A stretch of 14,618 bases of DNA, taken from Comamonadaceae bacterium UBA2334. Its GTDB lineage: Bacteria; Pseudomonadota; Gammaproteobacteria; Burkholderiales; Burkholderiaceae_C. How positions within the stretch are numbered: the stretch's first letter is position 1; each line of letters starts with the position of its first letter. Shown here piece after piece: positions 1 to 7,080 of this stretch. The translations under genes and the position numbers were made by a program. Location: positions 13,348 to 27,965 of the forward strand of contig DDUQ01000023.1 of assembly GCA_002344885.1 (NCBI GenBank), written 5' to 3'. The notes beneath the pieces were generated by a model that made no database searches, was not told the DNA's origin, and saw only the letters and a list, made by a program, of their open reading frames with translations.

Positions 1-545
1 TCCTGCTTCATGGTGTTGATGAAGCGGGTGTAGCACAGATAGACCACACCGACCTTGCCTTCGGCGTACGCATCAAGCATGACCTTGACTGGGCCGATCA
101 ATCGCTCAAGATGGGGGGTGTCGCCAAGGGCTGTGGCATTTGACACCACCTCCGCACCGATACGGTTCAGAAAACCCAGCCCCTTGTTGCCGAAAGCCAC
201 AGCTTTGGCTTTCCTGCCCTGGGACTGCAGTTCCTTCAGTTTACCGGTTACGGCCCGCAACACGTTCGTGTTCAGGCCTCCACACAAACCTTTGTCAGTG
301 GTGACCACTACAAAGCCAGCCGTATCCGACTGGTTTGTCTGCATGAAGGGATGCGTGTACTCGGGGTTAGCCTTGCTGAGATTGCCAGCGATCTGGCGCA
401 CTTTTTCGCTGTAGGGCCTCGCAGCCCTCATGCGATCTTGCGCCTTGCGCATTTTTGACGCGGCAACCATCTCCATGGCTTTGGTGATCTTCTTGGTGTT
501 TTCCACCGATTTGATCTTGCCGCGTATTTCCTTACCTGCTGCCAT
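1..545 (-). CDS. atpG: F1Fo ATP synthase gamma subunit (5' part, runs off left edge)
   Basis: The gamma subunit is the rotating central stalk of F1; it couples c-ring rotation to catalysis in the alpha/beta hexamer. The reading frame opens at an ATG at 545 and stays open for 181 codons to the window edge, about two thirds of the usual length (close to 290 residues). The N-terminus has the long basic coiled-coil helix of the family (EIRGKIKSVENTKKITKAM, residues 6-24, then MVAASKMRKAQ), and the conserved TTDKGLCGGLN segment lies at about residues 82-92. The start is supported by an AAGGAG Shine-Dalgarno sequence (551-556, complement) five bases upstream. It is the seventh gene of the atp operon, 31 bases after atpA. 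The missing C-terminal helix lies outside the window. No frameshift is seen. Confidence 0.97.
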   Translation of the reverse strand, partial: MAAGKEIRGKIKSVENTKKITKAMEMVAASKMRKAQDRMRAARPYSEKVRQIAGNLSKANPEYTHPFMQTNQSDTAGFVVVTTDKGLCGGLNTNVLRAVTGKLKELQSQGRKAKAVAFGNKGLGFLNRIGAEVVSNATALGDTPHLERLIGPVKVMLDAYAEGKVGVVYLCYTRFINTMKQ

Positions 546-576
546 AGATGCTCCTTGTCAGGTCACGCCAGACAGC

Positions 577-2133
577 TTAGTAGGTACCGCTCTTTTTGAA
601 CTCGGCAATGGCAGCACCCAATTCGGCTTCCGAATCCTTGTCGAGCACTTTTGTGGTTTCCAGCTTCGACAGCAAAGCAGCGTGCTTGTCTTTCAGATGA
701 GCATGCAAACCGGATTCGAACGACAGCACTTTCTTGACATCGATGTCGTCAAGGTAGCCTTTGTTCACGGCATACAGTGTGGCACCCATCAGGCTGATCG
801 ACAGTGGGCTGTACTGGCTTTGCTTCAACAGTTCGGTCACGCGCGCACCACGATCCAACTGCTTGCGAGTGGCTTCGTCCAGATCGGAAGCAAACTGTGC
901 GAAAGCAGCGAGTTCACGATACTGTGCCAAGTCTGTACGGATACCACCTGACAAGCCCTTGACCAGCTTGGTCTGAGCTGCACCACCGACGCGGGACACA
1001 GAAATACCGGCGTTGATTGCGGGACGGATACCTGCGTTGAACAGGCTGGTTTCCAGGAAGATCTGGCCGTCAGTGATCGAAATCACGTTGGTAGGCACGA
1101 AAGCAGACACGTCACCGGCCTGTGTTTCGATGATAGGCAGCGCGGTCAGTGAACCTGTCTTGCCCTTCACCTCGCCTTTGGTGAAAGCTTCAACGTAGTC
1201 GGCATTCACGCGAGCGGCACGCTCCAACAGGCGACTGTGCAGGTAGAAAACGTCCCCTGGGTAGGCTTCACGACCGGGTGGACGACGCAACAGCAACGAA
1301 ACCTGACGGTAAGCAACAGCTTGCTTGGACAGATCGTCATAAACGATCAGTGCATCTTCACCGCGATCACGGAAGTATTCACCCATCGTACAGCCAGAGT
1401 ACGCAGCGACGTACTGCATAGCTGCCGACTCGGATGCGGTAGCGGCCACAACGATCGTGTACTCGAGTGCGCCAGACTGCTCCAGGGCACGCACCACGTT
1501 CTTCACGGACGATGCCTTCTGACCGATGGCAACGTACACGCAGGTCATGTTCTGACCTTTCTGGTTGATGATCGTGTCGATCGCCACCGCAGTTTTACCT
1601 GTCTGGCGGTCGCCAATGATCAACTCGCGCTGACCGCGACCGATAGGCACCATGGAGTCGATCGACTTCAGGCCGGTCTGCATAGGCTGATCAACCGATT
1701 TACGGGCAATCACGCCTGGAGCAACTTTTTCGATCACGTCTGTCATTTTGGCGTTGATCGGGCCCTTGCCGTCAATGGGCTGACCCAACGCGTTCACCAC
1801 GCGTCCACGCAACTCGGGGCCGACGGGCACTTCCAGAATGCGACCGGTACATTTGACGGTTTCGCCTTCGGAGATGTGCTCATACTCACCCAGAATCACC
1901 GCGCCAACGGAGTCACGCTCCAGGTTGAGCGCCAGGCCGAAAGTGGGCACGCCGTCTTTGGTGGCGGAGAATTCGAGCATTTCGCCCTGCATCACATCTG
2001 ACAGGCCATGCACACGCACGATGCCGTCCGTCACGGAAACCACGGTGCCCTGGTTTCTGATGTCTGCGCTGGCAGAGAGGCCTTCGATACGGCTCTTGAT
2101 CAGTTCCGAAATTTCTGCGGGATTGAGTTGCAT
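577..2133 (-). CDS. atpA: F1Fo ATP synthase alpha subunit
   Basis: The alpha subunit (518 residues, normal length) forms the F1 hexamer with beta and carries the non-catalytic nucleotide sites. The N-terminal beta-barrel domain spans about residues 1-95. The nucleotide-binding domain has a Walker A motif GDRQTGKT at 174-181 and a Walker B stretch ALIVYDDLSK at 261-270. The family signature around PAINAGISVSRVGG (371-384) contains Arg381, which by position is the arginine that reaches into the catalytic site (Arg376 in E. coli). The C-terminal helical domain follows. The ATG at 2133 has an AAGGA-type ribosome site just upstream. It sits 34 bases after atpH and 31 before atpG, so it is cotranscribed with both. 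Confidence 0.99.
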   Translation of the reverse strand: MQLNPAEISELIKSRIEGLSASADIRNQGTVVSVTDGIVRVHGLSDVMQGEMLEFSATKDGVPTFGLALNLERDSVGAVILGEYEHISEGETVKCTGRILEVPVGPELRGRVVNALGQPIDGKGPINAKMTDVIEKVAPGVIARKSVDQPMQTGLKSIDSMVPIGRGQRELIIGDRQTGKTAVAIDTIINQKGQNMTCVYVAIGQKASSVKNVVRALEQSGALEYTIVVAATASESAAMQYVAAYSGCTMGEYFRDRGEDALIVYDDLSKQAVAYRQVSLLLRRPPGREAYPGDVFYLHSRLLERAARVNADYVEAFTKGEVKGKTGSLTALPIIETQAGDVSAFVPTNVISITDGQIFLETSLFNAGIRPAINAGISVSRVGGAAQTKLVKGLSGGIRTDLAQYRELAAFAQFASDLDEATRKQLDRGARVTELLKQSQYSPLSISLMGATLYAVNKGYLDDIDVKKVLSFESGLHAHLKDKHAALLSKLETTKVLDKDSEAELGAAIAEFKKSGTY

Positions 2134-2167
2134 GACTCTTTCCTTCTTTCTTTAAAAGGCTTCCCGC

Positions 2168-2707
2168 TCAAGCGGTCAGCGCCGTTTTCATTTGGTCCAG
2201 CCGAGATTTGACGGATGCGTCCAGCACCTCGTCGCCTACGACCGCTCTGATGCCGCCAATCAGTGATGCGTCAATCGCAACCGTGACATTGAGTCGACGG
2301 TTGAAGCGTGTTTCCAGCCAGCTGGAAACATCTGCCAGCGCAGCACCCTCAATGGGAAACGCGCTGTAGACCACTGCATCGGCCAATCCGCTCTTTGCGT
2401 TTTTGAGCACCTTGAACTGCGCCAGTACTTCAGGAAGCACCGTCAGACGCCCGTTCTCGATGATGACCTCCAGGAAATTCTGCGCTTGTGCAGACAAAGA
2501 ATGTCCTGATCGGCCCATGACATCGGCGACCAAGCCGTACACCTGCTCGTCTGTCGCTTTGGGACTGCTGGCAAATTGCAGGAGATCCTGGTTCGACGCT
2601 GCGGCAGCCATGGTTTCGAGCCAGGCAAGAACCCCATTCAGATCGCCCGAACCTGATTGATACAAGGCTTCGGCGTAGGGGCGAGCCAATGATGCGATTT
2701 CTGCCAT
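2168..2707 (-). CDS. atpH: F1Fo ATP synthase delta subunit
   Basis: The delta subunit (179 residues, about the usual 177) sits on top of F1 and joins it to the peripheral stalk formed by b. The N-terminal helical bundle (SLARPYAEALYQSG, about residues 6-19) is typical of the family. The C-terminal region has the conserved pattern DASLIGGIRAVVGDEVLDASVKSRL-like, split here as IGGIRAVVGDEVLDAS (about 150-165) followed by KSRLDQM. The gene begins eight bases after the atpF stop, and the likely Shine-Dalgarno sequence (AAGGG) overlaps that stop codon, which suggests translational coupling to atpF. It is soluble, with no membrane segment or signal peptide. Confidence 0.98.
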   Translation of the reverse strand: MAEIASLARPYAEALYQSGSGDLNGVLAWLETMAAAASNQDLLQFASSPKATDEQVYGLVADVMGRSGHSLSAQAQNFLEVIIENGRLTVLPEVLAQFKVLKNAKSGLADAVVYSAFPIEGAALADVSSWLETRFNRRLNVTVAIDASLIGGIRAVVGDEVLDASVKSRLDQMKTALTA

Positions 2708-2715
2708 GTTGACCC

Positions 2716-3186
2716 TTACAGCTCTGTCTTGAGGCGATTCAACAAGTCGGCATGAATGCCTGCGTCAACTTCCTTGCGCAGGATCTGCTCTGCACCTTTG
2801 ACCGCCAAAGAGGCAACCTGCTCCCGCAGCACTTCACGTGCTTTGACAGTCGCGTTGTCTGCTTCAGCTTTGGCTGCAGCAACAATCTTGTTGGCTTCTT
2901 CAGTGGCACGTGCTTTGGCTTCTTCAATGATGCCTTGCGCACGTCGCTCGGCATCTGCCAGGCGAGCAGCGGTCTCACTGCGTGACTTGGCCAATTCAGC
3001 CTCGACCCGCGTGTTGGCAGCCGACAGATCGGCTTTCGCCTTGTCAGCAGCAGCCAAGCCGTCTGCAATTTTTTTCGCACGCTCGTCCAAAGCCACGGCA
3101 ATGGGCGGCCACACGTACTTCATGGTGAACCCGACCAAGATCAGGAACACGATCATCTGAATGATGAGGGTACCGGTAATGCTCAC
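2716..3186 (-). CDS. atpF: F1Fo ATP synthase subunit b (peripheral stalk)
   Basis: Subunit b (156 residues, the same length as E. coli b) forms the dimeric peripheral stalk that holds the alpha/beta hexamer still. One N-terminal membrane helix (about residues 7-25) is followed by the conserved junction KYVWPPIAVALDERAKKIADG. The rest is a highly charged, Ala-rich coiled coil that binds delta at its end. The start is GTG at 3186. An ATG seven bases upstream of it is in another frame and cannot serve, and an AAGGA element lies at suitable spacing before the GTG. The gene lies 59 bases after atpE, with a hairpin in the gap. The weaker start codon fits the need for two b per ring of many c subunits. 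Confidence 0.98.
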   Translation of the reverse strand: MSITGTLIIQMIVFLILVGFTMKYVWPPIAVALDERAKKIADGLAAADKAKADLSAANTRVEAELAKSRSETAARLADAERRAQGIIEEAKARATEEANKIVAAAKAEADNATVKAREVLREQVASLAVKGAEQILRKEVDAGIHADLLNRLKTEL

Positions 3187-3199
3187 TTTTCATCCTTCA

Positions 3200-3222
3200 C
3201 CCTGGTGCCAATTGCCCCAGGG
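3200..3222 (-). promoter_or_regulatory. Intercistronic hairpin between atpE and atpF
   Basis: The 59-base gap between atpE and atpF contains a perfect 6-bp inverted repeat (CCCTGG ... CCAGGG) with an 11-base spacer. In the transcript it folds downstream of the atpE stop and upstream of the atpF ribosome site. It has no U-tract, so it is not a simple intrinsic terminator. A role in stabilising the 3' end of an atpE segment or in limiting atpF translation is inference. Confidence 0.45.
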
Positions 3223-3245
3223 AATGACGTTGATCCGGCGGACGC

Positions 3246-3509
3246 TTATTTCGGCAGGTTGGCGATTTGAGCCAGGAAAGGGTTGGCAGTGGCGAACCAC
3301 AGCGCAATACCAGTACCGATAATGAAGGCAGCGTCGATCAGACCGGCCAACAGGAACATTTTTGTTTGCAGTTCGCCCATCAGTTCAGGCTGGCGTGCGG
3401 CCGATTCCAGGTACTTGCTACCCATGATGCCGATACCGATACAGGCACCGACAGCGCCGAGACCGATGATCAGGCCGGCGGCCAAGGCGACAAAGCTGAT
3501 AACTTCCAT
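3246..3509 (-). CDS. atpE: F1Fo ATP synthase subunit c (proteolipid ring)
   Basis: Subunit c (87 residues) forms the membrane rotor ring that carries protons. It is a two-helix hairpin: helix 1 has the glycine-rich packing motif (GLGAVGACIGIGIMG, 16-30), the polar loop is ARQPE (38-42), and helix 2 carries the ion-binding carboxylate Asp59 in GLIDAAFIIGTG. The Glu-Ser/Thr signature of sodium-binding c subunits is absent, so a proton enzyme is the better reading. The ATG at 3509 is preceded at five bases by a strong AGGAG (3515-3519, complement), the best ribosome site in the operon, behind a pyrimidine-rich leader. This fits the need for many c copies per complex. Confidence 0.99.
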   Translation of the reverse strand: MEVISFVALAAGLIIGLGAVGACIGIGIMGSKYLESAARQPELMGELQTKMFLLAGLIDAAFIIGTGIALWFATANPFLAQIANLPK

Positions 3510-3514
3510 GATGA

Positions 3515-3555
3515 CTCCTAAGGGACTTGGTTAAAGAGAAAGGGAAAAGGGAAAG
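3515..3555 (-). promoter_or_regulatory. Strong Shine-Dalgarno and pyrimidine-rich leader of atpE
   Basis: On the transcript strand, bases 3555 down to 3533 are a 23-base run of only pyrimidines, followed by AGGAG at 3519-3515 and then ATG at 3509. In E. coli the atpE initiation region also has an upstream U-rich enhancer that raises c-subunit translation. This run is in the equivalent place and could act as an unstructured ribosomal protein S1 landing site. That function is inferred by analogy; the sequence run itself is plain. Confidence 0.55.
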
Positions 3556-3571
3556 CAAATTTGCACGAAGA

Positions 3572-4420
3572 TCAGTGTGCGTCGTGCGCCTGACCGATGT
3601 ACACGAGTGTCAACATCATGAACACGAACGCCTGCAACGTGATGATCAGGATGTGGAAAATAGCCCAGGCCGTACCTGCAATGATGTGTCCGATCGCCAG
3701 GCCAATGCCCGTTGCAGACAGCGACCATGCGCCGCCCATCAAGGCAATCAGCATGAAAATCAACTCGCCAGCGTACATGTTGCCGAACAACCGCATGCCG
3801 TGCGACACGGTCTTGGCGATGAATTCAATGATTTGCATCATGAAATTTGCGGGCCACAGCAGTGGGTGCGAGCCGAAGGGAGCACAGAACAACTCGTGAA
3901 CCCAACCACCCATGCCTTTGATCTTGATGTTGTAGTAGATACAGATCAACAGCACCGAAACAGACAAGCCCATGGTGACAGAGAGGTCAGCCGTCGGCAC
4001 CACACGCATGTAGTCTTTCATGCCAACTGCGGGACCCACGCTGTGCCAGATCGCTGGCAACAAATCCACCGGCAGCAAGTCCATCGCGTTCATCAGGAAG
4101 ATCCAGACAAACACCACCAACGCCAAAGGCGCAACCAGCTTTCGGCTGTTGGCGTTGTGGACAATGCCCTTGGCCTGCGCATCCACCATTTCAACGAGCA
4201 TCTCAACCGCCGCCTGGAACCGGCCTGGCACACCCGAAGTGGCCTTGCGCGCTGCCAGCCACATCAACCAGCAACCCAGAACACCCAGAACAATGGAATA
4301 GAAAAGCGAGTCAAGGTTGAACACCGAGAAATCCACAACGCCAGTGGCTTTGTGATTCTGAAGATGCGTCAAGTGGTGAATGATGTATTCACCCGCGGTA
4401 GGTCCGTTTGCAGCAGCCAT
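3572..4420 (-). CDS. atpB: F1Fo ATP synthase subunit a (proton channel)
   Basis: Subunit a (282 residues) is the membrane stator that forms the two proton half-channels against the c ring. Several hydrophobic helices are visible (about 40-57, 97-114, 147-163, 191-205, 219-230, 238-275). The essential arginine is Arg210 in SHGMRLFGNMYAGE, with Glu219 at the end of the same motif, and Gln263 lies in the conserved LQAFVFMMLTLVYI segment of the last helix; these match Arg210, Glu219 and Gln252 of E. coli. The ATG at 4420 starts four bases after the atpI stop. Sixty-two bases separate it from atpE. There is no sign of truncation. Confidence 0.99.
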   Translation of the reverse strand: MAAANGPTAGEYIIHHLTHLQNHKATGVVDFSVFNLDSLFYSIVLGVLGCWLMWLAARKATSGVPGRFQAAVEMLVEMVDAQAKGIVHNANSRKLVAPLALVVFVWIFLMNAMDLLPVDLLPAIWHSVGPAVGMKDYMRVVPTADLSVTMGLSVSVLLICIYYNIKIKGMGGWVHELFCAPFGSHPLLWPANFMMQIIEFIAKTVSHGMRLFGNMYAGELIFMLIALMGGAWSLSATGIGLAIGHIIAGTAWAIFHILIITLQAFVFMMLTLVYIGQAHDAH

Positions 4421-4424
4421 CCTG

Positions 4425-4904
4425 TTACCTGTCTTCGTGTTTCAACAACCTGGGCCGCACCGCCAGTGCAACCCAGTAAACCTTCAATGTCAGCACCAGA
4501 GCAACCAGCAAAACCGGCCAACTCAGTGCCACCACCATCTGCGGTGCCAATGCGAGCATGACGACTGTCACGATCAACTTCATCAGCTCCCACAGAAAAA
4601 ATCCAACCATCGCCGAACCCGCGTTCAACGAAGCAAATCGCCCTTGCACGCCACGGGCAAATAACATGCCCGGCAAAACCACGGCCGCCACACCGTACGC
4701 AGCGGACACGGCCCAGGGCCGACCACCCAGCCAAGCAGCGCACAACACAACCACCGACCCGAACATGGCCTGCCACCCGATCACCCGCCAGGGCGAGGTT
4801 TGAGGATGCTTCAAGCGAAAGGCACGGGCCTGCTCTGGCGTCAACGGCTGAAAATCGTCCGCATCCTCCAGACCACTTTCATCTCTGTCCTTGATTGTGG
4901 TCAT
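4425..4904 (-). CDS. atpI: AtpI, small membrane protein of the ATP synthase operon
   Basis: This 159-residue protein has an acidic soluble N-terminus (about residues 1-38) and four hydrophobic segments (about 41-61, 64-86, 96-119 and 127-149), the usual layout of AtpI. Family members assist ATP synthase assembly, especially c-ring formation, or ion uptake; they are not part of the finished enzyme. It is the first gene of the operon, four bases before atpB. The charged helix ending WELMK (about 105-109) is typical of the family. The ATG at 4904 has no clear Shine-Dalgarno sequence in its short leader of about 40 bases, so it may be translated less than the structural genes. The call rests on position and topology more than on sharp motifs. 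Confidence 0.9.
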   Translation of the reverse strand: MTTIKDRDESGLEDADDFQPLTPEQARAFRLKHPQTSPWRVIGWQAMFGSVVVLCAAWLGGRPWAVSAAYGVAAVVLPGMLFARGVQGRFASLNAGSAMVGFFLWELMKLIVTVVMLALAPQMVVALSWPVLLVALVLTLKVYWVALAVRPRLLKHEDR

Positions 4905-4951
4905 TGAAAATTACAGCCCGGTTACATCCAGACGATTCACAAAAGCCACTC

Positions 4952-4981
4952 ATTATAAGTAAAAACCCGTGCCCCAGACAA
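4952..4981 (-). promoter_or_regulatory. Sigma-70 type promoter of the atp operon
   Basis: On the minus strand a perfect TATAAT -10 box (4957-4952) is preceded by TTGTCT (4981-4976) with an 18-base spacer. Transcription would start near 4945, giving a leader of about 40 bases to the atpI ATG at 4904. It is the only consensus -10 in the region between the divergent atpI and ybeD genes. Confidence 0.7.
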
Positions 4982-4990
4982 GCTTACCCC

Positions 4991-5020
4991 TTGGCAAACT
5001 GCAGCATGCCCCAATATTCC
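4991..5020 (+). promoter_or_regulatory. Possible promoter of ybeD-lipB-lipA
   Basis: On the plus strand TTGGCA (4991-4996) is followed after 18 bases by TATTCC (5015-5020). The -35 is fair and the -10 poor. It would start transcription about 70 bases before the ybeD ATG. It lies next to the -35 box of the divergent atp promoter, so the two could affect each other. Confidence 0.3.
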
Positions 5021-5099
5021 CACGCTAACTTCTCGCAGCCCGCCGCTTTTGCGCGCTCCTGGGCCGTTACGAATCCGAGTCTTTTGCTTTCTGTTTGCC

Positions 5100-5375
5100 A
5101 TGCCAGCACATCCCACTGACGACTCTCTGATCGAATACCCATGCCAGTTTCCCATCAAAGTCATGGGAGCCAACGTCGAGGGATTTGCCCAGGCCATGGT
5201 TGAAGTCGTCCGCACATTCGATCCCCAGTTTGACGCTGACCGAATCGAACGCCGCGAAAGCTCCGGTGGAAAATTTCTGGGTGTCACTTTGACCGTGCGC
5301 GCGACAAGCCGTCAGCAACTTGACGACCTGTACCGTGCACTGACCAGCCACCCGATGGTCAAAATTGTGTTGTGA
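5100..5375 (+). CDS. ybeD: YbeD/DUF493 family protein
   Basis: A small soluble protein of 91 residues, close to the 87 of E. coli YbeD. The family has an ACT-like alpha/beta fold and is commonly found next to lipB; its function is not firmly known. Recognisable parts are the start SLIEYPCQFPIKVMG (about residues 8-22), the central SSGGKFLGVTLTVRATS and the C-terminal LYRALTSHPMVKIVL. I chose the ATG at 5100; a longer reading from TTG at 5049 would add 17 residues that do not resemble the family. No clear Shine-Dalgarno sequence precedes it. Only four bases separate its stop from the lipB ATG, so it is cotranscribed with lipB and lipA. Confidence 0.92.
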   Translation: MPAHPTDDSLIEYPCQFPIKVMGANVEGFAQAMVEVVRTFDPQFDADRIERRESSGGKFLGVTLTVRATSRQQLDDLYRALTSHPMVKIVL

Positions 5376-5379
5376 AGCC

Positions 5380-6048
5380 ATGATCATTCGCCGACTTGGG
5401 CAAGTGGCATACGGACCTGTGTTTGAAGAGATGCAGGCCTTCACCGCAAACCGCAGCCATCTGACACCCGACGAACTCTGGGTCTGCGAACACCCACCCG
5501 TTTTCACCCAGGGGTTGGCTGGCAAAGCCGAGCACGTTTTGCTGCCGGGCAACATCCCGGTGGTCGCAAGCAACCGAGGCGGCCAGGTTACCTACCACGG
5601 ACCGGGCCAGATCGTGGCCTACCCGCTGATCGATTTGCAGCGTGCCGGGTATTTCGTGAAAGAGTTCGTCTTCAGGCTCGAGGAAGCCGTGGTGCGCACG
5701 CTGGCTGAGGTGGGCATCACCGGCCACAGGGTCCGGGGTGCGCCCGGCATCTATGTGCGCCTGTCCGACCCCGCTTCGCATGCGCGCCTGGCACCCCCTG
5801 CTGCAGGTCAGGACCCTTTTGAAGGACTGGGCAAAATCGCTGCATTGGGCATCAAGGTCAGCCGACACTGCACCTATCACGGGTTGGCGCTGAACGTGGC
5901 CATGGACCTGTCACCCTACTCCCGCATCAACCCCTGCGGCTACGCAGGCCTGCCCACAGTTGACCTTTCTACAATGGGCGTTTCCATTACTTGGGACGAA
6001 GCCGCTGACGTGCTCACACGTCACCTGAGCGCGTTGCTGACACCATGA
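5380..6048 (+). CDS. lipB: Octanoyl-[acyl-carrier-protein]:protein octanoyltransferase LipB
   Basis: LipB moves octanoate from acyl carrier protein to a lysine of lipoyl domains (2-oxoacid dehydrogenases, glycine cleavage H protein), the first step of lipoate assembly. The protein has 222 residues from ATG 5380; an upstream TTG at 5365 overlaps ybeD and is less likely. The signature RGGQVTYHGPGQ spans 66-77. The catalytic Lys152 is in GKIAALGIK and the catalytic Cys186 in NPCGY, matching Lys135 and Cys169 of E. coli. A Pro/Ala-rich insertion of about 20 residues (roughly 129-149) sits just before the catalytic lysine. The lipB stop overlaps the lipA start (ATGA), so the two enzymes are translationally coupled. 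Confidence 0.98.
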   Translation: MIIRRLGQVAYGPVFEEMQAFTANRSHLTPDELWVCEHPPVFTQGLAGKAEHVLLPGNIPVVASNRGGQVTYHGPGQIVAYPLIDLQRAGYFVKEFVFRLEEAVVRTLAEVGITGHRVRGAPGIYVRLSDPASHARLAPPAAGQDPFEGLGKIAALGIKVSRHCTYHGLALNVAMDLSPYSRINPCGYAGLPTVDLSTMGVSITWDEAADVLTRHLSALLTP

Positions 6049-7031
6049 GTTCCACCCCAACCGACCCCACGCCCCACTACGATCCCACGGCCAAGCAAAA
6101 GTCTGCCGCCAAGGTCTCGCGCATCCCCATCAAGGTGGTGCCCGCCGAGACACTGAAGAAGCCCGACTGGATTCGTGTGAAAGCCGGCAGCCCCAGCACA
6201 CGGTTTTACGAGATCAAGGACGTGTTGCGCAGCAACAAGCTGGTCACCGTGTGTGAGGAGGCAAGCTGCCCCAACATCGGCGAGTGTTTTGGCAAAGGTA
6301 CGGCCACCTTCATGATCATGGGCGACAAGTGCACCCGGCGCTGCCCGTTTTGCGACGTGGGACATGGCCGCCCCGATCCACTCGACGCGGACGAACCCGC
6401 CAACCTGGCCAAAACCATCGCGGCACTCAAACTCAACTATGTGGTGATCACGAGTGTTGACCGTGACGACCTCCGGGACGGTGGCGCTGGCCACTTTGTG
6501 GCCTGCATACAGGCCACACGCGAACTGTCGCCTGCCACGCAGATAGAAGTGCTGGTGCCCGATTTCCGTGGTCGGGATGACCGAGCCCTCGACATCCTGA
6601 AAGCCGCGCCGCCCGATGTCATGAACCACAACCTGGAAACCGTGCCCAGGCTGTACAAAGAGGCACGCCCCGGCTCCGACTACGCGTTCAGCCTGAACCT
6701 GCTGAAAAAATTCAAGGCCTTGTTCCCCCGCGTACCGACCAAGAGCGGCCTGATGGTCGGCCTCGGAGAAACCGACGAGGAGATCCTGGGCACCATGCAG
6801 GACATGCGCGACCATGGCATCGACATGCTGACCATCGGCCAATACCTGGCACCGTCAGGACACCACCTGCCCGTGCGGCGTTACGTACACCCCGACACGT
6901 TCAAGATGTTCGAGGCCAAAGCTTACGAAATGGGATTCACCCACGCGGCAGTGGGTGCCATGGTACGCAGCAGCTACCACGCAGACCGCCAGGCCGAGCA
7001 CGCGCTGGCCAAGCCAACCCCTGCAACCTGA
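6045..7031 (+). CDS. lipA: Lipoyl synthase LipA (radical SAM)
   Basis: LipA inserts two sulfurs into the protein-bound octanoyl chain made by LipB, using S-adenosylmethionine and two iron-sulfur clusters. The protein has 328 residues (E. coli 321). The auxiliary cluster cysteines are Cys70, Cys75 and Cys81 in CEEASCPNIGEC. The radical SAM cluster cysteines are Cys96, Cys100 and Cys103 in CTRRCPFC. The C-terminal serine that also binds the auxiliary cluster is in RSSYHAD (307-313). The start ATG overlaps the lipB stop. The gene is convergent with ptsI, whose end lies 49 bases away. All key residues are present. Confidence 0.99.
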   Translation: MSSTPTDPTPHYDPTAKQKSAAKVSRIPIKVVPAETLKKPDWIRVKAGSPSTRFYEIKDVLRSNKLVTVCEEASCPNIGECFGKGTATFMIMGDKCTRRCPFCDVGHGRPDPLDADEPANLAKTIAALKLNYVVITSVDRDDLRDGGAGHFVACIQATRELSPATQIEVLVPDFRGRDDRALDILKAAPPDVMNHNLETVPRLYKEARPGSDYAFSLNLLKKFKALFPRVPTKSGLMVGLGETDEEILGTMQDMRDHGIDMLTIGQYLAPSGHHLPVRRYVHPDTFKMFEAKAYEMGFTHAAVGAMVRSSYHADRQAEHALAKPTPAT

Positions 7032-7048
7032 AGCCCGTCGCGCCGCAT

Positions 7049-7063
7049 GGCTGTTCGGCAGCC
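7049..7063. terminator. Weak hairpin between convergent lipA and ptsI
   Basis: The 49-base gap between the two convergent stop codons contains a 5-bp GC-rich stem (GGCTG/CAGCC) with the loop TTCGG. There is no T-tract on either strand, so it would be a poor intrinsic terminator, though it could work in both directions. No better terminator was seen in the gap. Confidence 0.25.
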
Positions 7064-7080
7064 CGGCATCAAGCGCCCGG

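Noticed and set aside
1237..2001. A 254-codon open frame antisense to atpA
   Set aside because: Shadow frame opposite highly conserved alpha-subunit codons; no ribosome site or recognisable protein.
3527..4561. A 344-codon open frame antisense to atpB
   Set aside because: His/Gln/Arg-rich shadow of a well-conserved gene; no domain recognised.
5049..5099. TTG-started N-terminal extension of YbeD
   Set aside because: The added residues do not resemble the family, and the ATG at 5100 gives the usual length.
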